Shown piece by piece: positions 1 to 6,368 of a stretch of 64,000 nt of DNA. The notes under the pieces are model-generated. The model saw nothing but the letters and a program-made list of their open reading frames with translations. It was not told the origin of the DNA and did not search any database. The stretch is from the NCBI RefSeq assembly GCF_051851555.1, contig NZ_JBPDVH010000005.1, forward strand, positions 62,001-126,000, given 5' to 3'. Origin of the DNA: Lonepinella sp051851555 (GTDB lineage Bacteria; Pseudomonadota; Gammaproteobacteria; Enterobacterales; Pasteurellaceae). Numbering within the stretch: the stretch's first letter is position 1; every line of letters begins with the position of its first letter. A program made the position numbers and the translations under genes.

Positions 1-111
1 GTGTTGTATGAACAACGGTTTAAACAAGGCATAGCCAAGGCCAAGATTGATGTTATGGAGCATTTTGAAACGGAAACACCGTCAAGCCTTGCTTACAGGG
101 GGAGAATTTAG
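1..111 (+). CDS. Phage protein, C-terminal fragment
   Basis: Frame 1 is open from the window edge to a TAG at 109-111, giving the last 36 residues of a protein that begins before the window. The tail is charged and carries the run KAKIDVMEHFETETPS. It lies just before the lysis genes and is probably a late (head or tail) protein. The fragment is too short to assign a family. The next gene starts two bases after its stop, so the two are likely co-transcribed. Confidence 0.5.
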   Translation: MLYEQRFKQGIAKAKIDVMEHFETETPSSLAYRGRI

Positions 112-112
112 C

Positions 113-322
113 ATGTCAGATTATTGTAAAGTGATTGAAAAATGCAAAAAGTGCCAATGTTGCCAGTCAGATAATCAAGACGGACTCGCTAGTCAAATCC
201 ATGTGCCACGCCCAACCGAACGAGTGATTGAGCGTGAAATCGTCGAACTTGCAACAACATGTGAAGATTGTGGCTGTGCCAATATCAGACCCAATGGGGT
301 GGAGTATGAAAATGCCAACTAA
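113..322 (+). CDS. Small cysteine-rich phage protein
   Basis: This 69-residue protein starts at ATG 113, behind the purine-rich run GGGGGAGAA, rather than at the upstream ATG at 47. It has two cysteine clusters, CKKCQCC near residues 10-16 and CEDCGC near residues 50-55, spaced like a small zinc ribbon. I do not recognise the family. Its stop overlaps the holin start by 11 bases, so translation of the two is probably coupled. Metal binding is inferred from the cysteine pattern only. Confidence 0.55.
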   Translation: MSDYCKVIEKCKKCQCCQSDNQDGLASQIHVPRPTERVIEREIVELATTCEDCGCANIRPNGVEYENAN

Positions 323-647
323 AGATGCAACCTTATGGGCAATGATAATTGCCTACCTACAAAATAACTTAAACGCCATTTACAGTTTTACCATGGCGTT
401 TTTTATTGCCATTTTTCGCATTTGTTATATTGGCAAAGAACGTAAAAAAATTCGTGTTGTGATTGAAAGTATTCTGTGCGGATTAATAGCGATTGCCAGT
501 GAAAGTGTGTTTATTTACTTAGACATGCCGTCTAAATTATCCGTTGCTTTCGGCTCAATCGTGGCGTTGCTAGGGATTGATAAAGTGCGAGAAATGGCCA
601 TGCGTTATTCCCTAAAAGCCAAAGGTGGTGACAATGAGCAAGTTTAG
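312..647 (+). CDS. Phage holin, lambda/HP1 type
   Basis: 111 residues from ATG 312, which has GGAG at 301-304. Two or three hydrophobic segments (about residues 8-28, 42-62 and 68-85) and a charged tail fit a small holin, the inner-membrane pore protein that times phage lysis. The stretch with KKIR, a glycine-containing helix and GIDKVREMA near the C-terminus resembles lambda-family holins of Pasteurellaceae phages. It overlaps the preceding cysteine-rich gene and the following endolysin gene, the usual tight lysis-module packing. An upstream start at 228 is rejected because it lacks a ribosome site and overlaps its neighbour heavily. Confidence 0.75.
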   Translation: MPTKDATLWAMIIAYLQNNLNAIYSFTMAFFIAIFRICYIGKERKKIRVVIESILCGLIAIASESVFIYLDMPSKLSVAFGSIVALLGIDKVREMAMRYSLKAKGGDNEQV

Positions 648-1014
648 ATTTAGCAAACGCAGTGAAAATAATCTAAAAGGCGTTCACGAAGATTTAGTAC
701 GAGTAGTACGCCGAGCCTTAACCCTGACAGAACAGGATTTTATGGTAATTTGTGGCTTACGCACCTTTGAAGAACAAAAGGAAATGGTTGCTAAAGGCAC
801 CAGCAAAACCTTAAATAGCCGACATTTGACTGGTCATGCGGTGGATTTAGTACCATATCCTGTGGATTGGAACGACTGGAGCAAGTTTGCTCAAATTGCT
901 AAAGCCATGAAACAAGCGGCCAAAGATTTAAAGGTTCAAATTGTATGGGGTGGTGATTGGAAATCCTTTAAAGATGGACCGCACTTTGAGTTGGATAGAA
1001 AAACTTATCCATAA
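634..1014 (+). CDS. Phage endolysin, M15 zinc peptidase
   Basis: 126 residues, starting at ATG 634 inside the end of the holin gene. The M15 (VanY / L-alanyl-D-glutamate peptidase) signature S-x-H-x-x-G-x-A-x-D is seen as S62, H64, G67, A69, D71, with the third zinc ligand in GPHFEL at H117. This family cuts the stem peptide of peptidoglycan and acts with the holin at lysis. There is no signal peptide, consistent with holin-dependent release. Length is normal for single-domain phage M15 endolysins. No Rz/Rz1 spanin pair is evident directly downstream. Confidence 0.85.
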   Translation: MSKFRFSKRSENNLKGVHEDLVRVVRRALTLTEQDFMVICGLRTFEEQKEMVAKGTSKTLNSRHLTGHAVDLVPYPVDWNDWSKFAQIAKAMKQAAKDLKVQIVWGGDWKSFKDGPHFELDRKTYP

Positions 1015-1021
1015 AATAGTT

Positions 1022-1050
1022 TTGCATTTTTATAGCAATAGACTTATAAT
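1022..1050 (+). promoter_or_regulatory. Probable sigma70 promoter of the NYN cassette
   Basis: TTGCAT at 1022-1027, a 17-base spacer, then a perfect TATAAT at 1045-1050, just after the endolysin stop. Transcription would start near 1057. An internal promoter at this spot suggests an independently expressed gene inserted among late genes. Confidence 0.6.
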
Positions 1051-1056
1051 TCTCCC

Positions 1057-1147
1057 ATGCGTAATGATCATACTTGTTATGCAATCTACATCCAGCCCTT
1101 GGCGAGTCATTTCACTATTCCGAATTAGACAACCCTTGGGCTTTTTT
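1057..1147 (+). ncRNA. Candidate structured leader/small RNA before the NYN gene
   Basis: About 90 bases between the predicted start of the 1022-1050 promoter and a T run at 1142-1147. A hairpin can form between GCGTAA and TTATGC (about 1060-1082), and AGCCC at 1094-1098 can pair with GGGCT at 1138-1142 directly before the T run, like a terminator closed over an inner domain. No convincing reading frame is present. The structure is read by eye and its existence as a stable RNA is inference. Confidence 0.35.
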
Positions 1148-1173
1148 ATAATTCAATTTTGGAATGTAATGAT

Positions 1174-1857
1174 ATGAAACGTAAAGTTGCTATTTTTGTC
1201 GATGCTGGATTTTTCATCCGACTCTTTACCAAAAAGATCGATCCTGAAATGAAAATGTCACCAGAAAAATTAGCTAAAGAAATGTGGCGTTACTGGGTTA
1301 GGCATGTAGATCGTCATAATGGTGAGGAACTTTACCGTATCTATTTTTATGATTGTCCACCTTTGATGAACAAGGTGCAACACCCGATCACTGGGAAAGA
1401 AATTAATTTTGCTAATAGTGACATAACAAAATACAAAACTGCATTACACCAATCTCTTATTCATCAGCCTTATGTGGCTTGCCGTATGGGAGAGTTGAGT
1501 GTTGACACGAAAACAGACTGGGGCTTTATTCGTTCTGATTCAATACATAGCTTTAAAAAACTGATCAAAGGGGAAGTATCTATTGAAAAAATCAATCCTG
1601 ATAATGTATCTCTGAAACCAAAACAAAAAGGTGTAGATATGAAATTAGGTATTGATATCACAAGTGTTGTATTAAAAAAATTAGCTAATAAAATTATTCT
1701 AATTTCAGGCGATAGTGATTTTGTGCCTGCAGCTAAATTGGCTCGTGTTGAAGGTGCTCATTTTATTCTTGACGCAATGGGAAGAGACGTAAAAGGTGAT
1801 TTAGCAGAGCATATTGATGGACTAAAAACTTTTATTCACTCTCACAAAACAGAATAA
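1174..1857 (+). CDS. NYN-domain (PIN-like) putative ribonuclease
   Basis: 227 residues from ATG 1174; the ATG at 1159 is less likely because the conserved start of the fold (RKVAIFVDAGFF) begins right after 1174. The acidic residue D10 in VDAG and the GDSDF motif near residue 180 match the LabA/DUF88 branch of NYN domains, PIN-like metal-dependent RNases. It has its own upstream promoter and a following terminator and is unrelated to the lysis and tail genes around it, so it looks like a phage moron. A role in superinfection exclusion or defence is possible but not shown. The substrate is unknown. Confidence 0.75.
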   Translation: MKRKVAIFVDAGFFIRLFTKKIDPEMKMSPEKLAKEMWRYWVRHVDRHNGEELYRIYFYDCPPLMNKVQHPITGKEINFANSDITKYKTALHQSLIHQPYVACRMGELSVDTKTDWGFIRSDSIHSFKKLIKGEVSIEKINPDNVSLKPKQKGVDMKLGIDITSVVLKKLANKIILISGDSDFVPAAKLARVEGAHFILDAMGRDVKGDLAEHIDGLKTFIHSHKTE

Positions 1858-1870
1858 TTATCAACACAAT

Positions 1871-1960
1871 AAAAAACCGCTTATGTTGATCTGAACCCTA
1901 AAAAAAGTTGGACACAAACTAACTGATTAAGAGGTAGCTCAAAAATATAAGCGGTTTTTT
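1871..1960 (+). terminator. Long-loop terminator after the NYN gene
   Basis: AAAAAACCGCTTAT at 1871-1884 and ATAAGCGGTTTTTT at 1947-1960 are perfect 14-base inverted arms, the right arm ending in six Ts. The loop is 62 bases, far longer than normal, because it holds an IS-end-like sequence. With a short loop this would be a strong bidirectional terminator. Confidence 0.6.
1887..1936. mobile_element. IS3-family (IS150-group) end-like remnant
   Basis: The loop of the terminator holds TGATCTGAACCC followed by AAAAAAAGTTGGACA and a GAGGT tail. This resembles the terminal inverted repeat of IS150-group elements of the IS3 family, which typically run TG..CTG..CCC then AAAAAGTTGGACA. No transposase gene is present, so it would be a solitary tip or deletion remnant. 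The identification rests on remembered consensus only. Confidence 0.4.
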
Positions 1961-1980
1961 CATACCCAAAAGGATCTCCC

Positions 1981-3621
1981 ATGCCAACCCTAAAACTCAC
2001 CCAGTTCGGCGGTATTGCCCCAAAACAACGCCCAAATAACCTACATCAAGCCATGGCACAAGTGGCAGAAGATGTAGATCTAAGCCGTGGTACATTGCGA
2101 CCATGGCGAACTGATAAAAAAGTCAGCGACAAAACAGGGCAATCTATCTTCATAGATAAATGCTGTTACCTCACAAGCTCAAATTGCCAAGCAAGTTTTT
2201 CACACATTGATACCGATTGTTGCTATATTGTCGCCAGTGGCATAAAAGATTATCCGGTTATTCAACACAAAGACAATGCTTGTGAGGAACGTTGGAATCG
2301 ATTAGGGTTTCCAGTGGAAATTCCTGCACCTCATGCCCAATTCTTAGGCACATTAAGTCATGATTTCAACCAAGAATTACGCCAATATATTTACACCCTT
2401 GTGGATGAATTTGGCTTTGAATCCGCCCCGAGTTTACCAAGTGAACCCATTTATGTTCACAACGACCAGAATATCGTGATTAGCGGTATTGGTGCAGATT
2501 TTCCCACTTATTCCATTGCAAAAGTACGCTTATATTGTGCGGTAACGCCGTTAGATTATGGTGATGCCAAAGCGGATTATGACGCCCATTTCTTGTTTGT
2601 GGATGAACTGGATTTCGGCACCACAAGCTATGTACATCAAGCTCATACCGTTTACGGTGAAGAATGTTTAACCGAAGAATATGAACCGCCCCATAATTGC
2701 ATGACCGATCTACAATATTGTGGAAACGGTCAATTAGGCGGTTTAGTGGGAACAGAATTATGGTTAAGTGAACCTTTAAAGCCTCATGCGTTCCCAGAAA
2801 GTTACCGCTACGGACATTTCAATGGCAAACCGATTCGCTTTTTATGTGGAGAACGCACAGGCTATATTTTAACGGATGAATATCCAGCCGTCATTGAAAT
2901 GGAAAGTCCTTGCCAGTCACAAGGTTGTCGTCAGGTTTCTATTCTGGAAGAACCATTACCGATTATCTCGTGTCAGTCCGCTTGTCTGTATAATGGGGTG
3001 TGCTTTTATGCGAGCAAAGACGGTTTAGTTATGTTGGCAGGTAGTCAAGCGAAAGTGATTACTACTGCATTATTTACCCAAGACCAATGGCAAGCCCTTG
3101 CTCCATGGCAAATGATTGGTGCGGTACACGATGGCTATTATTTTGGTTTTACCGATAAAATGGGTATTCGTTTTAAAGTGCCAGATTCTATCCATGACGA
3201 AGTACAAATTGAACAACTGACCACTTTGTCGATAAAACCCACCGCACTTTTCCGTAGTGACCAAGACAATTTATTCTTTGCCACAAACGACGGTATTTAC
3301 CAATGGAACGCAGGGGATAATTGGAAAACCTTTATATGGCGTGGTCGATTAAATGCCTTACCAGGTTATACCGCCATGACGGCATATAAATTGGTGCAAG
3401 AATATCACCCAACCCACGTGAAACACCTTGTTTACAAACGTCATCGAGATGAAATGGTACAAGAACCAGTCATTTTAGCTGACAAAACCGTTTCAGACAG
3501 CCGACCGCACCGCTTAAAAGCCGGTTATGCTACCTTGTTTTTTGATGTCGAAATCAGCGGACAAGGGGAAGTGTGGGAATATCATATTGCGACAAGTGTG
3601 GCAGAATTGGGAGTGGAATAG
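1981..3621 (+). CDS. Phage tail/virion protein, podovirus-like
   Basis: 546 residues, start at ATG 1981 behind AAAAGGATC. The N-terminus (FGGIAPKQRPNNL, then a segment ending in SRGTLRPW) follows a pattern common in podovirus tail-tube or tail-stabilising proteins, where an initial 'collects gene products' motif is followed by a beta-propeller-like body. The body has regular beta-rich blocks such as GLVGTELWLSEP and FFATNDGIYQWNAG and many cysteines. It is the largest structural gene in the first part of the prophage. Role as tail hub or tube is inferred from the motif, size and position. Confidence 0.6.
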   Translation: MPTLKLTQFGGIAPKQRPNNLHQAMAQVAEDVDLSRGTLRPWRTDKKVSDKTGQSIFIDKCCYLTSSNCQASFSHIDTDCCYIVASGIKDYPVIQHKDNACEERWNRLGFPVEIPAPHAQFLGTLSHDFNQELRQYIYTLVDEFGFESAPSLPSEPIYVHNDQNIVISGIGADFPTYSIAKVRLYCAVTPLDYGDAKADYDAHFLFVDELDFGTTSYVHQAHTVYGEECLTEEYEPPHNCMTDLQYCGNGQLGGLVGTELWLSEPLKPHAFPESYRYGHFNGKPIRFLCGERTGYILTDEYPAVIEMESPCQSQGCRQVSILEEPLPIISCQSACLYNGVCFYASKDGLVMLAGSQAKVITTALFTQDQWQALAPWQMIGAVHDGYYFGFTDKMGIRFKVPDSIHDEVQIEQLTTLSIKPTALFRSDQDNLFFATNDGIYQWNAGDNWKTFIWRGRLNALPGYTAMTAYKLVQEYHPTHVKHLVYKRHRDEMVQEPVILADKTVSDSRPHRLKAGYATLFFDVEISGQGEVWEYHIATSVAELGVE

Positions 3622-3677
3622 GTTGACTTAACTCAATTTTATGACACAATGGGAAAATTGAATAAAGGAGAATTGCC

Positions 3678-4205
3678 ATGAACTTACTTTCGTTCGTCAG
3701 TATTGCTATTAGTGCCGCTATTGCCGCACAGCCTGTTTATGTACAAAGTAATATCGAAGTGGAGCAACATTTAGTAAGTCATGATGAGATACAATCAGAT
3801 AGCCATGAAAAAGCCATAAAAAAAGTCTTAACCGAATTGGCTAATCGTATTTTTATGGCAGAACATGCTTTGTCTGCATTTTATCAACTTGCTTACGAGC
3901 AACCGAGTTTATTTGAAGAATTTAACAAACAAGAAATGATGAGTATGTTGCGTGAGGCTGCAGGCTTATTGTTTACCACAAGACAATATGCAGATAAGCA
4001 CCACATCTTACTAGAACGTTTGGCCAGTTTTGAAAAAGTACTAAACGCCTTTACCCAGTTATTTGAGTATGCAAAATACAAGCAAGATATGGATAAGGTG
4101 GTATTATCAAGAGTAGGTAAAGAAAATATAGGCTTAACCTTTGAACATGGCACATCAAAAGAAGAAATTCGTCAAAAATTGTTTGGTTTGCGGAGAACGG
4201 TATGA
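3678..4205 (+). CDS. Phage protein of unknown function
   Basis: 175 residues, with AAAGGAGAA ahead of ATG 3678. A hydrophobic N-terminus (about residues 3-20, alanine and isoleucine rich) could be a signal anchor or signal peptide; the rest is mainly charged helix. Family not recognised. Its last four bases ATGA overlap the start of the next gene, so the two are translationally coupled. Codon use looks like the neighbouring late genes. It may be a virion or cell-envelope protein, but nothing in the sequence decides. Confidence 0.55.
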   Translation: MNLLSFVSIAISAAIAAQPVYVQSNIEVEQHLVSHDEIQSDSHEKAIKKVLTELANRIFMAEHALSAFYQLAYEQPSLFEEFNKQEMMSMLREAAGLLFTTRQYADKHHILLERLASFEKVLNAFTQLFEYAKYKQDMDKVVLSRVGKENIGLTFEHGTSKEEIRQKLFGLRRTV

Positions 4206-4633
4206 TTGTTCATTTCTCAAAACTGTTTGAGAGTGGTGACGCAAATACCTCTGAATTTCAAGACTTTCCTTATTTTGATGATATTCAGGTTGAAATGTTA
4301 GCGGATTTTATTGAATCTGTAAGGTTAGATGCTCCCTTAGTGGGAAAAAATAAAACATCATGGCAAGACAATCAAGGTAAAATAATTCCCGAAACGGAAT
4401 TATACCAACAATACAATGCGTGGCATTACCATAGTGGTGAGTATTCAGAAAGTGAACCAGAATGTTACACTTATAATTTAGAATGGAATGTAAAAGGCTT
4501 GAAGTCATCCGCAGTCATTCATTACCAAAAAATTACTGAGCAGGAAATTATATTACTGGCGTATTCGCCCAAACATATTCCTTTCCCAAAGATAATTAAC
4601 TCGACAAATCCATTATCAACAAGATTTTCTTAA
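4202..4633 (+). CDS. Unknown phage protein, possible accessory gene
   Basis: 143 residues, coupled to the previous gene by a 4-base ATGA overlap. Visible blocks include YNAWHYHSGEYS, an aromatic/histidine patch, and a C-terminal LLAYSPKHIPFPKI. There is no signal peptide or membrane helix. I do not recognise the family. The gene is AT-rich and followed at once by a terminator, so the 3678-4633 pair forms the end of a transcription unit. A two-gene accessory unit is possible but unproven. Confidence 0.5.
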   Translation: MIVHFSKLFESGDANTSEFQDFPYFDDIQVEMLADFIESVRLDAPLVGKNKTSWQDNQGKIIPETELYQQYNAWHYHSGEYSESEPECYTYNLEWNVKGLKSSAVIHYQKITEQEIILLAYSPKHIPFPKIINSTNPLSTRFS

Positions 4634-4655
4634 CCGCCCAAGTGGCGGTTTTTTT
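4632..4655 (+). terminator. Intrinsic terminator
   Basis: AACCGCC (4632-4638), loop CAAGT, GGCGGTT (4644-4650), then a T run to 4655. It starts inside the stop codon of the preceding gene. Confidence 0.8.
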
Positions 4656-4672
4656 ACGTCAAAGGAAACACC

Positions 4673-5005
4673 ATGAAATACCAAACCGAACACATCACAG
4701 ACATTGCCAGTTCACAACAGTTATTAAGCGAACTGTTTACCTATATCGGAGAACACTTTGACCAAACCGCCCAACTGCGGTTAAATTGGCAACACTTTTT
4801 CCAAGTCTGGGCAGGGCAAACCCCTTACACCCAAATTAAAGTATTCACGGCTCGAGAAGACAATCAGATTAAAGGTTGTGTCATGGCGTTGTTATTGGAT
4901 AATCCGCTGTTTGTCACCAAGCCTTTTATTCACCGCTTTATTGATTTAACCAATGAAGACAAAGCCTTTGATGAGTATGTGGAAACGATTTTAGCGAGTT
5001 TGTAG
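4673..5005 (+). CDS. Small phage protein of unknown function
   Basis: 110 residues with AAAGGAAA before ATG 4673. The sequence looks soluble and globular (IKVFTAREDNQIKGCVMALLLDN reads like two beta strands joined by a turn, then a hydrophobic strand, as in N-acetyltransferase-like folds). Position among late genes suggests a virion assembly or accessory role. No catalytic motif is visible and I assign no function. The acetyltransferase comparison is weak because the usual acetyl-CoA loop is not seen. Confidence 0.45.
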   Translation: MKYQTEHITDIASSQQLLSELFTYIGEHFDQTAQLRLNWQHFFQVWAGQTPYTQIKVFTAREDNQIKGCVMALLLDNPLFVTKPFIHRFIDLTNEDKAFDEYVETILASL

Positions 5006-5029
5006 AATGTGAAATAGTGTAAAAATTAT

Positions 5030-5058
5030 TTGCACAAAAACAAGAATTGTTGCATAAT
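5030..5058 (+). promoter_or_regulatory. Promoter of the DUF3800-associated RNA
   Basis: TTGCAC at 5030-5035, 17-base spacer, CATAAT at 5053-5058. The predicted start is about 5065, exactly where the structured RNA begins. The layout closely parallels the 1022-1050 promoter, including a TCTCC-like run just after the -10 box. Confidence 0.6.
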
Positions 5059-5064
5059 CTCCGC

Positions 5065-5190
5065 AAGGCAGGTAAATCCTAGGCAAACTGCGAAGCCTTA
5101 AGGGTATCGTAAGCGTATGTGAAGTACGTCAGATCTAGGGGCTGCCATCCAATTCAAGCCATTGATTTATTAGTCAATGGCTTATTTTTT
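5065..5190 (+). ncRNA. Structured RNA upstream of DUF3800 gene (DUF3800-type RNA motif candidate)
   Basis: A compact, non-coding, about 125-base segment with its own promoter and intrinsic terminator. Visible helices: GGCAG (5067-5071) with CTGCC (5142-5146); CCTAG (5078-5082) with CTAGG (5135-5139); an AGGC/GCCT pairing (5081-5084 with 5095-5098, partly competing with the previous helix); and a hairpin of GCGTA (5113-5117) with TACGT (5125-5129). Nested outer helices around inner hairpins indicate a folded RNA. Published comparative work describes several conserved DUF3800 RNA motifs just upstream of genes for DUF3800 proteins, and this position matches exactly. Which subtype, if any, cannot be told without a covariance search. 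Confidence 0.65.
5156..5190 (+). terminator. Intrinsic terminator of the structured RNA
   Basis: AAGCCATTGA (5156-5165), 8-base loop, TCAATGGCTT (5174-5183), then A and six Ts. The perfect 10-bp stem lies between the RNA and the DUF3800 ribosome site, so the RNA can end separately from the mRNA. Confidence 0.85.
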
Positions 5191-5200
5191 AGGGGATAAT

Positions 5201-5857
5201 ATGCAAATATCGGTTTATTTAGACGAGAGTGGTGATTTAGGCTGGAAATTTGACGCACCATATCGATATGGAGGGTCTAGCCGTTATTTAACCATTGCGA
5301 CTATTTTAATTGAGCATGGTAAGCGGCATTTGCTTAAGCGTTTAATGCGTGATTTGTATAAGAAAACAAAAACACCGACAACAGAAGAGATAAAATGGGC
5401 AAAATTAAGCCAAGAAAATCGTTGTTGGATTGCAGAGAAATTAGTGCAGTTTAAAGAAAAATTGGGAGCAGATGTTCAGTATTTTTGTATTACGGTTAGT
5501 AAGGAAAAAGTAAGGGAACATATTCGCCAAGATCCAAATAAACTCTACAACTATATGATTAAACTATTGTTAGCAAAAGAGTTGTCGCAATATAGTGATG
5601 TTTTCTTAAATGTGGATCAACGATCAATCAAAATTGAAAGTGGAAAATCATTGCACGATTATTTACAGACATCAATTTGGTTTGATTTTGAGTCTCAAAC
5701 AAAGCTAAAAACAATTTCTTGCGACAGTAAATGCAATTTAGGTATTCAACTGGCCGATATTTTTTCTGGGATTGCTCAAAATCATTTTGAAGACAGTAAA
5801 AGTGAGCCGTATAAAATTCTCGCTTTATATGCCAACATTAAACGGTTATATTTTTAA
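5201..5857 (+). CDS. DUF3800 domain protein
   Basis: 218 residues. ATG 5201 is chosen because AGGGGA at 5191-5196 precedes it and the family start (VYLDESGDLG) follows at once; the ATG at 5177 lies within the terminator hairpin. Acidic residues in D8-E-S-G-D12, D139 in NVDQRS and D186 in QLADIFSG are the DUF3800 hallmarks, a family with a predicted RNase H-like nuclease fold. It sits directly after a terminated structured RNA and abuts a gene for an exported protein. The cassette has a promoter and two terminators and splits phage late genes, as morons do. An RNA-linked defence or toxin role is inference. Confidence 0.8.
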   Translation: MQISVYLDESGDLGWKFDAPYRYGGSSRYLTIATILIEHGKRHLLKRLMRDLYKKTKTPTTEEIKWAKLSQENRCWIAEKLVQFKEKLGADVQYFCITVSKEKVREHIRQDPNKLYNYMIKLLLAKELSQYSDVFLNVDQRSIKIESGKSLHDYLQTSIWFDFESQTKLKTISCDSKCNLGIQLADIFSGIAQNHFEDSKSEPYKILALYANIKRLYF

Positions 5858-6310
5858 ATGAAAAAACTAACTTTACTATTAAGCCTATTTATCGCCTTAT
5901 CTACCCATGCAAATTTAGGCGATATTACGAAAAAACAGCTCAAAAATTATATTGTGAAAGGAAACAATATGACGGCTTGCCTTTTCCCTGACTTGTGGTA
6001 CGTCAATTCAGATAAGGAACGTAATGCAGTATTACAAAGTTGGAAAGATGATCCCAATAAGCAGTCTTTATATATAGTGTACAGCTCAATGTTTTATCCA
6101 TTACTTGTCGATAGTTTTGGCATGGAGAATGCAACAACAATCTTTTATGGTGAAGATGTGATTGAGTATTACTTAGAGCAGGAAAATATTAGTCAAAAAG
6201 ACAGAAATAAGATCACAGTTAAGACGGAAGAAGATTGTAAAAAAATTAAATTAGAGTTTGAACGATTGTTTGAGAAATATCCAAAACAACCTTACGCAGA
6301 ATCAAATTAA
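5858..6310 (+). CDS. Exported protein paired with DUF3800
   Basis: 150 residues. The ATG follows the DUF3800 stop with no gap, so translation is probably coupled. Residues 1-18 (Lys-Lys, then a leucine-rich core ending THA) form a clear Sec signal peptide, giving a periplasmic mature protein with two cysteines (in ACLFPDLW and in EDCKK) that could form a disulfide. The general look, small, cysteine-paired and alpha-helical, is reminiscent of Rap1a/Tai-like immunity or periplasmic proteins, but I do not recognise a family. A periplasmic partner next to a nuclease-like protein is unusual. Confidence 0.6.
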   Translation: MKKLTLLLSLFIALSTHANLGDITKKQLKNYIVKGNNMTACLFPDLWYVNSDKERNAVLQSWKDDPNKQSLYIVYSSMFYPLLVDSFGMENATTIFYGEDVIEYYLEQENISQKDRNKITVKTEEDCKKIKLEFERLFEKYPKQPYAESN

Positions 6311-6323
6311 TAAAATATAGAAT

Positions 6324-6356
6324 AAAAGCCCACAACATTACGTTATGGGCTTTTTT
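6324..6356 (+). terminator. Intrinsic terminator closing the DUF3800 cassette
   Basis: AAAAGCCCA pairs with TGGGC plus T run, extended by inner CAAC/CGTTA pairing with one mismatch; six Ts at 6351-6356. Confidence 0.75.
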
Positions 6357-6368
6357 ATTGGAGGAAAT

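Noticed and set aside
941..1177. 78-codon frame after the endolysin, possible spanin
   Set aside because: It overlaps the endolysin in another frame, has no ribosome site and spans a promoter and hairpin; no lipobox is seen.
1022..1857. Retron (RNA next to nuclease)
   Set aside because: No reverse transcriptase gene is present nearby.
5065..5190. HEARO or other omega-type guide RNA
   Set aside because: No HNH, IscB or TnpB gene is adjacent; the neighbour is DUF3800, and the promoter/terminator layout fits the DUF3800 RNA motifs better.
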